A DNA stretch of 64,000 bases from Streptococcus sp. 29887 (GCF_032595075.1 NZ_CP118735.1:276001-340000), one strand, 5' to 3'. Counted from the stretch's first letter, positions 24,001 to 30,066 are shown. Translations and numbers: made by a program. Notes: generated by a model not told the origin, from the sequence alone.

Positions 24001-25466
24001 CTAAGTCAGTAGGCGGATTGAACTTCTATGATGATAACTTTGAGTCGGCGACAGATGGTGCGAGGTCAAATCTTCACTGGGTAGACAATGAGATTACCTC
24101 ATCTATTTATCAGAGAGAAACTAAAATTTTAGATATCAACTCGAAGACAGGTCTCTATCCCCTTCATAGTGCCATTAGTCTGTATTATCAACGAGTGGCA
24201 GAAAATGATGATAACCGTTTTGAAGCTGACCAAGTTTATCAGGAGATTTTAGCGAATAATATCTATGCTATTGCCAAAACACCAATGGCAAAAACCATTA
24301 CCGAACGTACACTGACAGGTTATAGGAAGTACAAAACCAATGTGACTTACATAGAAAGTCTGACAGATACCCTAAAAACAGATAGTGAGCAAGGTAAAAA
24401 ACTAGTCGAGGAGGCATTTAACAAGGTGAAATTTGATGTAGTGATAGGAAATCCTCCGTATCAAAATGAAGGGATCGGAGATGTTGCTCGTGATGAGCCA
24501 ATCTATCATAAGTTTATGGATTTGGCTTATGAAGTTGCGGATAAGGCGGTTTTAATCACACCCGCTCGTTTTCTCTTTAATGCCGGTCAAACTCCGAAAG
24601 CATGGAATCAAAAAATGCTGGCTGATGAGCATCTAAAAGTGATTTATTTCTCTCAAAAGTCAGATGAAGTCTTTCCAAATACAGACATCAAGGGTGGCGT
24701 AGCTGTAACTTACCGAGATACTAAGGAAAATTTTGGAGCGATTGAAACCTTTACGCCAATAGAATGGTTAAATGACTTGTTTCATTTAATCCGTCATAAA
24801 ATTAAGAGGTCATTTAATGAATATCTCTACGGACGTAGTAGTTATAAATTGACTAAATTAGTTTATGAGGAAAACCCAGAATTAAAAGGGCGTATTAAAC
24901 AAAGTGAAGAAAAATCGATTGGTTCAAATATTTTTGATAAATTGCCTGAAATTTTTACGGATAGTCCAAAAAATACAGAGTGTATTCGTATTTATGGTAG
25001 ACAAAATAATGAACGTGTCTATAAGTGGATAAAGAAGACTTATGTTCAAGAACATGATAATTTGAATAAATACAAAGTTTTACTTCCGAAGTCAAACGGA
25101 AGTGGGGCGATAGGCGAAGTTCTATCGACCCCACTCGTGGGTACCCCACTCGTGGGTACCCCACTCGTGGGTCACACACAAACCTTTATTTCTTTTGGTG
25201 CTTTTGATACCGAGAGGGAAGCTGAGAATTGTTTGAAGTATATTAAAACAGATATTGCGCGTGCAATGTTAGGAACTTTAAAAATTACTCAGGATAATGC
25301 TACTAAAGAAGTTTGGAGCAATGTTCCGTGGTTTGATTTTAATGACTATTCTATCATTGACTGGTCGAAATCTGTTGAAGAGATTGAAAGACAGCTATAT
25401 GTTTACTTTAATGTACCAGAAAGTATTATTGTTGAACTGAAAGCTAATGTTAGAAGGATGGACTAG
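21087..25466 (+). CDS. Large R-M-like protein: GIY-YIG-like, helicase and methyltransferase C-half
   Basis: A 1459-aa protein. By position: residues about 15-135 resemble a DUF4145-type helical domain; about 154-280 resemble a T5orf172/GIY-YIG nuclease (FIYIQTVN, KIGEG, HDYDVHNVL, TEWF); about 295-700 are an SF2 helicase with Walker A MRFGKT (about 326-331), DEAH (425-428), SGTP (about 454) and a motif VI-like QAAFRAQTPF. A Lys-rich linker lies near 815-855. Methyltransferase motif IV NPPY is at 1122-1125, followed by TPARFLFNAG and a putative target-recognition region. Motif I is missing here and lies in the upstream partner. Likely a defence nuclease that translocates on DNA. Confidence 0.7.
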   Translation: MISNFEFLAIDIDTAELFRTINMAEENYTHGDYEGTLTKVRKVAENTARLVADREYLDISERATFNDVLREIRDFIPNKTIVDHFYDIKGKGNNSAHVLNPEDATKENALKSLKQVFDILAWVMLTYIEPDIKASAIGQFLEPRAQEMYTTAERKFIYIQTVNNESGLFNAFEGTQKIGEGSVSSDDIETDWSPNSDFLRTVAPKRINQYMKTSGLPYTLGWVELAYKKATKSWFHDYDVHNVLKRSGIKQAEQLEGTEWFKTDLETAKAAIKAVKEGRNYLNITAKESFIEEPVITLRPEQEAAVEQTQKVFKKKDRMLWNAKMRFGKTLTSLQLVKNEAFQKVLIMTHRPVVAHSWFDDFKKMKMSADGYDYGSVNQGETLENLKRGEKPFVYFASIQLLRYNGGQANLKDFVDVDWDLIIIDEAHEGTQTELSDTVMKELVKEHTKILELSGTPFNLLDQFDEEQVYTWDYVMEQQAKKKWELERPSEPNPYETLPKVSMYTFEMKHKERFSDESKSFNFREFFRVAEDGQLVYKQEVRQFLDNITHPDSRTNYPFSTKSYREELRHTLWLMPGVKEANAFEDLLKEHPIFGKEYKIVNVVRGASSDDGIANDADIEKVRSAIGKDPSQTKTITLTVRKLTTGVNIPEWTAVLFLSNTNSAMNYLQAAFRAQTPFSHEKLGMKTNCYVFDFAPDRALTVMAESAQINSGVGKKNTQAQKQAMARLLNFMPILGTSDNGMKTYDVDRMLTQLKKVYAEKAVRSGFEDDSLYNDNLLTLTADDASMFTKLNAIVGKTQSQKTPKKVVINENGLTTEEHEQAEKAKKKPKAKRTAEDLEVIEKQKEAKKQRKNMISILRGVSIRIPMMIYGMAVDLSKDITIQDFIKQVDDESWKEFMPKGFTKGMFSEITKYYDAEVFIEAGRIIRQRAKSFDDLDFIERAEQIAELFGTFKNPDKETVLTPWRVVNLQVSKSVGGLNFYDDNFESATDGARSNLHWVDNEITSSIYQRETKILDINSKTGLYPLHSAISLYYQRVAENDDNRFEADQVYQEILANNIYAIAKTPMAKTITERTLTGYRKYKTNVTYIESLTDTLKTDSEQGKKLVEEAFNKVKFDVVIGNPPYQNEGIGDVARDEPIYHKFMDLAYEVADKAVLITPARFLFNAGQTPKAWNQKMLADEHLKVIYFSQKSDEVFPNTDIKGGVAVTYRDTKENFGAIETFTPIEWLNDLFHLIRHKIKRSFNEYLYGRSSYKLTKLVYEENPELKGRIKQSEEKSIGSNIFDKLPEIFTDSPKNTECIRIYGRQNNERVYKWIKKTYVQEHDNLNKYKVLLPKSNGSGAIGEVLSTPLVGTPLVGTPLVGHTQTFISFGAFDTEREAENCLKYIKTDIARAMLGTLKITQDNATKEVWSNVPWFDFNDYSIIDWSKSVEEIERQLYVYFNVPESIIVELKANVRRMD
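25128..25172 (+). repeat. Three tandem 15-bp repeats inside the R-M-like gene
   Basis: ACCCCACTCGTGGGT occurs three times without a gap and encodes TPLVG x3 (residues 1348-1362) in the probable target-recognition region. Each unit is nearly palindromic. Change in copy number would keep the reading frame. Confidence 0.9.
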
Positions 25467-25467
25467 A

Positions 25468-25602
25468 AAAAAGAATGCGTCTAACTCGGACATTGATTGG
25501 TCACAATCAGTCGCCGAGATAGACGCACAACTCTATCGAAAATATGGGCTTTCGGATGATGAGCTTGAATTTATTGAAAGTAAAGTGAAGGAGATGGGGT
25601 AA
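25468..25602 (+). pseudogene. Orphan C-terminal end of a second R-M-like protein
   Basis: Directly after the stop codon of the large gene, and in another frame, a 40-codon stretch (25483-25602) reads NSDIDWSQSVAEIDAQLYRK and so on to a TAA. It parallels the real C-terminus just upstream, which reads DYSIIDWSKSVEEIERQLYV. It is therefore a leftover C-terminus of a homologous gene, probably from allele replacement by recombination within the 3' part. Confidence 0.75.
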
Positions 25603-25604
25603 GA

Positions 25605-25967
25605 ATGGAAATCTTAACAGCGTTTATTACATCGGGTATTGTTGGAACGCTTGTAGCAGAATATTATCAACGAAAAATGTTAGTGAAGATAACAAAGCGC
25701 AATTTTGTGATTGAATTATTTAGTTTACGCCATACGCTAAATCAGGGGTATAATGGGGATTATTCCGAAATAAATAAAGCTTTAGGAAAAATTCCAATTA
25801 TCTTTTCTGATAACAAAGACGTTCTATCTTGTTATGATGAAATACTGACTGGTGCAGATAATAAAAAATTTCTACGCCTGTTAAAAGCGATGTGTAAAGA
25901 TAAAAATGTCAAAATAAATATTTCTGACTGGGACGATGAAATGCTGATGAGGACTCTCTTTGTTTAA
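25605..25967 (+). CDS. Small protein with an N-terminal hydrophobic segment (DUF6680-like)
   Basis: A 120-aa protein. Residues 3-20 (ILTAFITSGIVGTLVAEY) are hydrophobic and may anchor it; the remainder is mixed charged, with FVIELFSLRHTLNQGY and VLSCYDEILTG. It resembles DUF6680-type proteins seen beside restriction systems, but I hold that loosely. AAGGAG is 11 bases before the ATG, inside the remnant C-terminus. It lies between the R-M-like pair and the AbiF-like gene, hence probably part of the defence cargo. Confidence 0.5.
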   Translation: MEILTAFITSGIVGTLVAEYYQRKMLVKITKRNFVIELFSLRHTLNQGYNGDYSEINKALGKIPIIFSDNKDVLSCYDEILTGADNKKFLRLLKAMCKDKNVKINISDWDDEMLMRTLFV

Positions 25968-26026
25968 TATTTTGAGATACTCAGGAGCGGTATTAATTAT
26001 TAAAAATTAGAAATACAGGAGGAACC

Positions 26027-26989
26027 GTGGAAAAAGGAAAATCAACCAATGCATTGATGAAGCATATTAGAACGATGCATGGAATAGATATAGGTGGTTC
26101 TAATCATAAGAAAATGTTGTTGCGAATGGGCTATTATCATGGATATAAGGGCTATCGTTTTTATCAAGAAAGAAGGAATTTATTCTCCTTTAGCCATTTT
26201 GATGAAATTATTGCTGTTTATAACTTTGATACTGCTCTCAAAGATTTATTATTTTCACCCTTAGTATCTATTGAAACCTCCATTAAAAATTATATTTTAG
26301 ATGAGTTGGTCAGTGAGTCAAATCCAACATTTGAAAGTATCTACAGCGAAAAGTTAACAGACTACCATCGTTTTAGTGGTTCAGATAAAACGATGATGTT
26401 GAATAATCGGTTAAACCTTCAAAAAAATATTCACAGTAGCGTCCATATGAATTATGGTAAGAATAAAATGGTAACACATAAAATTAATTCAGGGGAACCT
26501 ATACCGCTATGGGTAATGTTTGAGATTGTTTCACTTGGTAAGCTGGGCGATTTTGTAAAACAAATGCATAAAGAGGATCGAAAAGAAGTGCTCACTAATC
26601 TTGGAATATATGACCATATGGATACGAATGCAGATCATTTAACGAATCATATCTTTATTTTGAATGAATTAAGAAATGGTATTGCACATAATCATATTAT
26701 TTTTGATACTCGCTTTAAGAATCGCAGGATAAATAATACTTTATTAAATGATTTGAGGATTAAATTTGGTATTACCAATATATCATTTAAATCTATAGTC
26801 GATTATTTATCTCTTATCATCATGTATCTAAAAGCTTTTGGTTATTCAAAGACGGAACTAAAAAGATTAACAAGAGAATTTAAACGAATTATCATCGATT
26901 TGAAGAATGTAATTCCAACTAGTGAATTTAATAGAATTCTTGGGACGGATGCTTTTAATAAACTGAAAAAAATCGATGATTACATTTAA
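26027..26989 (+). CDS. AbiF/Abi_2-family HEPN protein
   Basis: A 320-aa protein of the Abi_2 (AbiD/AbiF) family of abortive-infection proteins. It shows the N-terminal HIRTMHGIDIGG...LLRMGYYHGYKGYRF block, the mid FDTALKDLLFSPLVSIETSIKNYI block, and a HEPN ribonuclease motif RNGIAH (R216 and H221, Rx4H). The GTG start at 26027 has AGGAGG five bases upstream. A small structured RNA with its own promoter follows immediately. I recall published work in which AbiF-type proteins act as RNases paired with a neighbouring antitoxin RNA and are proposed relatives of Cas13; this locus fits that layout. Confidence 0.85.
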   Translation: MEKGKSTNALMKHIRTMHGIDIGGSNHKKMLLRMGYYHGYKGYRFYQERRNLFSFSHFDEIIAVYNFDTALKDLLFSPLVSIETSIKNYILDELVSESNPTFESIYSEKLTDYHRFSGSDKTMMLNNRLNLQKNIHSSVHMNYGKNKMVTHKINSGEPIPLWVMFEIVSLGKLGDFVKQMHKEDRKEVLTNLGIYDHMDTNADHLTNHIFILNELRNGIAHNHIIFDTRFKNRRINNTLLNDLRIKFGITNISFKSIVDYLSLIIMYLKAFGYSKTELKRLTREFKRIIIDLKNVIPTSEFNRILGTDAFNKLKKIDDYI

Positions 26990-27007
26990 AGAAGTAAGGA
27001 TAAATAG

Positions 27008-27036
27008 TTGACGAAAAAATTTTCAAATGGTAAAAT
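27008..27036 (+). promoter_or_regulatory. Promoter of the AbiF-associated small RNA
   Basis: TTGACG (27008-27013), exactly 17 bp, and TAAAAT (27031-27036). It begins 19 bp after the AbiF-like stop codon and has no convincing gene downstream, only a short RNA ending at 27115. Confidence 0.75.
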
Positions 27037-27042
27037 AGTAAC

Positions 27043-27115
27043 ATCGATAGCGGTGTAGATTGCTAGAGACTACACCTAGTGGCTTCTGAATTCATTTCGG
27101 GAGCCATTTTATTTT
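27043..27115 (+). ncRNA. AbiF-associated structured small RNA (candidate antitoxin RNA)
   Basis: About 73 nt between a clear promoter and a clear terminator. The first hairpin is GGTGTAG (27052-27058) / CTACACC (27070-27076) with an 11-nt loop. The second is GGCTTCTGAA (27081-27090) / TTCGGGAGCC (27096-27105) with G-U pairs, followed by ATTTTATTTT, and is a normal terminator. There is no ribosome site or start codon of note. The adjacency to an Abi_2 HEPN gene suggests an RNA partner of the toxin; this is inference. Confidence 0.65.
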
Positions 27116-27132
27116 GCTATCATCACGTAAGG

Positions 27133-27516
27133 GTTCGTGAGATGAATAAAGGTGTTAAACGTATCTACTCGGAAATGGAATCAGCCTTTCTCCATGAACC
27201 AAAATACTCAGAACCTGGAAACAAGGTTGTTCTGACGCTTGAAAATAATATTGTCAGCCGACACCTACGAACCAGAGACAGTTTAGAGAAACAGTTTACT
27301 GATTTTGGCGACCTTAATGCGGATGAGCAACTGATTGTCCACTATATGTATAATTCAGGCGAGAGAATGACAACGGCAAAAGCCATTGAGCTTACAGGTA
27401 GGAGTCGATCATTTGTTGTTAAATTACTTCATAATCTTCGTGACCTAGAAATCATTACTTGGTTTGGTTCAAGTAAGAATGACCGCAATCAATATTATCT
27501 TTTGGTTGATAAGTGA
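27133..27516 (+). pseudogene. C-terminal remnant of an AlbA_2/RecG-like ATP-binding protein
   Basis: Homology starts abruptly at VREMNKGVKRIYSEME, which corresponds to the conserved RExGxGxxRI block of Schlafen/AlbA_2 ATP-binding proteins, and continues through VVLTLENN and a winged-helix tail (TAKAIELTGRSRSFVVKLLHNL). The N-terminal AlbA_2 and ATPase parts are missing and there is no ribosome site. The open frame extends left only by chance, through the small RNA terminator. It is a degraded neighbour, probably replaced when the AbiF-RNA unit arrived. Confidence 0.6.
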
Positions 27517-27543
27517 TTGCAGTCAGGGTACTATTAGTAATAA

Positions 27544-27611
27544 GAATACAGTAGAATACAGTAGAATACAGTAGAATACAGTAGAATACAGTAGAATACA
27601 GTAGAATACAG
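27544..27611 (+). repeat. Tandem 10-bp repeats, 6.8 copies
   Basis: GAATACAGTA repeated six times plus eight bases, with no variation. It lies between the AlbA_2-like remnant and a bidirectional terminator. The unit is about one helical turn, so a protein could bind repeatedly on one face; it may equally be a simple slippage product. Confidence 0.9.
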
Positions 27612-27613
27612 AA

Positions 27614-27653
27614 AAAGCGGTTATCAACAATCAGGTCGATAACCACTTTTTTT
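27614..27653. terminator. Bidirectional terminator
   Basis: AGCGGTTATC (27616-27625) pairs with GATAACCACT (27638-27647), with A-rich sequence before and T-rich sequence after. It serves the remnant on the plus strand and the 53-aa gene on the minus strand. Confidence 0.75.
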
Positions 27654-27814
27654 CACTTATCCGCTAATTCTTTCAATAATTCATCGTATTGATTCCTAGC
27701 ATTTTCTAATTCTTTGTCAAAGTCAAAAGTTGGCCCAGCTTTGAGAATGCTGGTTTCTATATTCGGTTCCTCTTTGCAAACTTTTGTAGTACTGATACTC
27801 AGTGGAACATTCAT
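27653..27814 (-). CDS. 53-aa hypothetical protein
   Basis: An acidic, probably helical small protein ending ENARNQYDELLKELADK, which looks coiled-coil prone. The ATG at 27814 has a strong GGGAGG site eight bases upstream and a TATAAT box on the same strand at 27843-27848. Its stop codon overlaps the edge of a terminator. I do not recognise it. The good signals make it a likely real gene; a small antitoxin or regulator is possible but unproven. Confidence 0.55.
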   Translation of the reverse strand: MNVPLSISTTKVCKEEPNIETSILKAGPTFDFDKELENARNQYDELLKELADK

Positions 27815-28074
27815 TAGCTACGCCTCCCAATTTTGTAACTATATTATACATAGAGTGTGTGAAAATTAAAAATGAATACTTTGGGGTGGTGCATTTTCTA
27901 GAATCAAGAATAAGGTAAACTTTGGTATTTTCTGGTCCGATTTTGCTTATTTTGCTCGAAAATTTACCTTATTTTGATGAAATTAGTTGAAATTGGATGA
28001 AATTTTAAGTTTTGAAAACCCGTGAAAACGTTGATATTAAAAGCTTTTGAAATTTATTCAAACAAAAGTTTTTA
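27815..28074. other. Right-end non-coding region of element 1
   Basis: About 260 bases, AT-rich, with the promoter of the 53-aa gene, a run of short direct repeats (TGAAATT-type, about 27978-28005) and the inverted arm-type site at 28026-28037. This is what is expected of an attachment-site arm; no gene is seen. Confidence 0.5.
28026..28037 (-). repeat. 12-bp arm-type repeat, copy 3 (inverted)
   Basis: AAACGTTGATAT, the exact reverse complement of ATATCAACGTTT at the other end of element 1, 49 bp upstream of the duplicated rpsI end. The inverted placement at both ends fits integrase arm binding. Confidence 0.5.
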
Positions 28075-28125
28075 AAACCAGGTCTTAAGAAAGCACGTAA
28101 AGCTAGCCAGTTCTCAAAACGTTAA
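28075..28125 (+). other. Middle attachment site: synonymous copy of the rpsI 3' end
   Basis: 51 bp corresponding to 12524-12574, encoding the same peptide end ([16 protein letters not shown]) but with three synonymous codon changes (Lys AAA, Ser AGC, Gln CAG). The last 15 bp are the identical core. It marks the junction of elements 1 and 2. Lacking a start codon, it is not a gene; either this copy or the one in rpsI was brought in by an element. Confidence 0.9.
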
Positions 28126-28181
28126 TCAAAACCTTATTATACCAACGATTATGGCACTTTTTTGGTGCCAGTTGGTGTTAA

Positions 28182-29228
28182 TTATAATGATAAGTCGTTT
28201 AAGAGACTTAAAGCATCGGCATCTTGCTGGTGCTTTTTTTCTGGCATCAATTCTAGATAATACTGTTGTGTTGTTAAGATAGAGTTATGACCTAGACGAC
28301 GAGAAATATAGTCTAGGCTAATATCTTTTGAAAAGAGAAATGAGGCATGCGTGTCACGAAGTCCATGAAATGTCGTTTTTGTTAATCCCAGCTGTTTTAA
28401 CAGCTTTTGAAGTTGACTAGCTTGCTTGAATCCATTCCAATCAAAGATATAGCCTTCTTTTGTTTGTGCAAGTTTTGTCACAGCTTGATAAACATCTTCG
28501 TTGATGGAAATATCACGCTTAGAATGTTTGGTTTTAAGCTGGGTATCGTCATTAGTTGGACTAATTGATCGAAGAATTTTGATACCATATTCAAAAATAT
28601 CTTCTTTTTTAATTCCTAAAAGTTCTCCACGCCTTGCTCCTGTCTCAAGGGCGAGAGCAACAAGAACATTAAATTCATCCTCAGTATGACTTAGGCAGTA
28701 TTGTCTGAGTTTTTTAAATTCTGTGATAGATAGTGGTATATTTCGTTTAGGTTGTTCTTGTCCTTTTGCTTTCAAAAGATGACCAAAGTCATTACTAATC
28801 AAACCACGAGCATACGCATATTTCAATGAACCACGGATTTTAAGAACAAGTTCTTTTACTGTTTTTTTAGAGTGGGTTTCAGCATATTGGTCGATTTTCT
28901 TTTGCATGACGAGATCGTCAAGGTGTTTAAGTTGAATACCACCAAAAAGGTCATCAACTATTACGAGAGTTCGTTTATAGTTAATAAAGGTGGCTTCGCG
29001 AACGTCATTTTTCTTGACCGTATGGACCCAATTTCTATAAAAATCAGGAAATAGGGTGGAGCGTTCGGCAATGTTTTTGCCACGACCTTTTTCAAGTTCC
29101 ATTTCTAGTGTCCAAAGCTCAGCATCTTTTCTGTTGCTAAAGGTTTTGGTTTCTCGTTTATATTCTCCTTTCTTATAAAGTGATACAGTTGCACGGTAAG
29201 AGTTACCACGTTTTGTTATTGTTGCCAT
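28182..29228 (-). CDS. Tyrosine integrase of element 2
   Basis: A 348-aa recombinase, presumed to insert element 2 at the rpsI core 57 bp away. It has an N-terminal arm-type domain (ATITKRGNSYRATVSLYKKGEYKRE), a SAM-like core-binding region and a catalytic domain with Arg in GARRGELLGIK, box II HGLRDTHASFLF, and RRLGHNSILTTQQYY with the active Tyr. AAGG lies before the ATG at 29228. It ends 57 bp from the middle core. A GGCAC/GTGCC hairpin (about 28152-28168) lies between. Confidence 0.93.
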   Translation of the reverse strand: MATITKRGNSYRATVSLYKKGEYKRETKTFSNRKDAELWTLEMELEKGRGKNIAERSTLFPDFYRNWVHTVKKNDVREATFINYKRTLVIVDDLFGGIQLKHLDDLVMQKKIDQYAETHSKKTVKELVLKIRGSLKYAYARGLISNDFGHLLKAKGQEQPKRNIPLSITEFKKLRQYCLSHTEDEFNVLVALALETGARRGELLGIKKEDIFEYGIKILRSISPTNDDTQLKTKHSKRDISINEDVYQAVTKLAQTKEGYIFDWNGFKQASQLQKLLKQLGLTKTTFHGLRDTHASFLFSKDISLDYISRRLGHNSILTTQQYYLELMPEKKHQQDADALSLLNDLSL

Positions 29229-29318
29229 TTTATCAGCCTTTCTATAAAAAATGATTGATAAAATAGACTAGTCACATATAGGATATATGAAAAATCTAAT
29301 TTTATCAATCATTATCCG

Positions 29319-29507
29319 TCAATCGCAGTGGCTTTCAATAAATTTAACCAGTTTTGACTTCAAATAGCGCTCTTGTTTTCCTACCATAAAGCATTGAAAG
29401 TCTGGGTGACTTCTGATGTACTTATCAAATGATTTAGGATCTATTCCAAGTAGTTCCGCTGCTTGTTGTCTATTTAACAGAAGAGGAGAATTATTTTGAG
29501 GTAACAT
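29319..29507 (-). CDS. Excisionase-like protein of element 2
   Basis: A 62-aa winged-helix-type protein (LLLNRQQAAELLGIDPKSFDKYIRSHPDFQCFMVGKQERYLKSKL), the size and motif of excisionases that accompany tyrosine integrases. It lies 90 bp upstream of the integrase in the same direction, with the GTGGCATAAT motif 32 bp before its ATG. Confidence 0.75.
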   Translation of the reverse strand: MLPQNNSPLLLNRQQAAELLGIDPKSFDKYIRSHPDFQCFMVGKQERYLKSKLVKFIESHCD

Positions 29508-29538
29508 ATAGAATTCCTTTCATTTTCTAGATACAAGT

Positions 29539-29550
29539 ATTATGCCACAT
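29539..29550 (-). promoter_or_regulatory. GTGGCATAAT-type promoter motif in element 2
   Basis: ATGTGGCATAAT on the minus strand, identical to the 12-mers in element 1 at 15695 and 17238, but here upstream of an excisionase gene of a different element. Confidence 0.55.
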
Positions 29551-29791
29551 GTGTAATGAATTGAGGCTAGATTTTTGAAAATTGTTCAATGTTACCTAAC
29601 GTTTCAATAAAATATAAGCGTAGGAACGAGGAAATTCCTCTGGTCTATTGTGTCCCAGAGCCTTTGTCACAATTTTACAAGCTTTTCTGTCGAGCGAGAT
29701 GCCAACTAAGTCTGTGGTATAGGTAAAAGGCAGGAGATTTCGATATTTTCTGCCAATTTTTATTTATTCTACTGATGCTATTATTGAGATA

Positions 29792-29946
29792 ATCTCATTT
29801 TTGATGAGATACGTGTTTAGCGTGAGTAAACTATCGTTACTCATCGCTAAACACGTAGGCTTGCAGCCCAAAAAGAAAGCACCCATGCTTTCTTTTTTCC
29901 TTGCAGTCGGTTCTAACGAACTGATGTTTTGCGAACCGCGCAAAAC
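29792..29946. repeat. Series of strong inverted repeats (possible oriT or origin)
   Basis: Four hairpins in a row: ATCTCAT/ATGAGAT (29792-29810); a 19-bp stem with one bulge built from ACGTGTTTAGCG and TGAGTAA arms (29811-29856); AAAGAAAGC/GCTTTCTTT followed by T-rich sequence (about 29872-29898), which can act as a terminator; and GTTTTGCG (29926-29933) / CGCAAAAC (29939-29946). A GCTCGC repeat pair follows at about 29950-29966. No gene explains them. Confidence 0.65.
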
Positions 29947-30032
29947 CTGCTCGCGAAGATTGCTCGCATAATAAAGTTGTAATGATCATTTAAAACAAAT
30001 GTTCAAAATTCCAACATATTCTTGTTTATTTT

Positions 30033-30041
30033 TGATATAAT
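30033..30041 (+). promoter_or_regulatory. lacR promoter, extended -10
   Basis: TGATATAAT at 30033-30041, 26 bp before the lacR ATG. The -35 region is poor, as is common with extended -10 promoters. Confidence 0.55.
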
Positions 30042-30066
30042 GTAACAAAACAACAAAGGATTAAAC

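Larger units (their letters stand above)
12575..28125. mobile_element. Integrative element 1 (defence cargo)
   Basis: About 15.5 kb between the first and second attachment cores. Order: ISL3 insertion, tyrosine integrase, HTH/Xis-like gene, Rep-like gene, OB-fold gene, atypical tyrosine recombinase, hypothetical gene, two-gene restriction-modification-like system, DUF-like gene, AbiF-like gene with a small RNA, a truncated AlbA_2-like gene, and a 53-aa gene. No relaxase, coupling protein or T4SS gene is seen, so it is not an autonomous conjugative element by this reading. The integrase sits next to the rpsI side and reads towards it. Confidence 0.75.
29508..30066. other. Hairpin-rich non-coding region of element 2
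   Basis: 559 bases without a gene, between xis and lacR. It contains the Xis promoter motif (29539-29550), several short hairpins (for example GAGGAAATTCCTC near 29630), the large structured block 29792-29946 and the lacR promoter (about 30033-30041). Possible remains of an origin of transfer or replication. Confidence 0.55.

Noticed and set aside
24955..25179. Minus-strand frame with a repeated RVGYP peptide
   Set aside because: It is the antisense reading of the 15-bp repeats in the R-M-like gene, without start signals.
27079..27132. N-terminal extension of the AlbA_2-like frame
   Set aside because: These codons run through the small RNA terminator hairpin and have no family similarity; only 27133 onward is homologous.
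27544..27611. Possible CRISPR array
   Set aside because: The repeats are 10 bp, directly adjacent with no spacers, and no cas gene is nearby. It is a simple tandem repeat.
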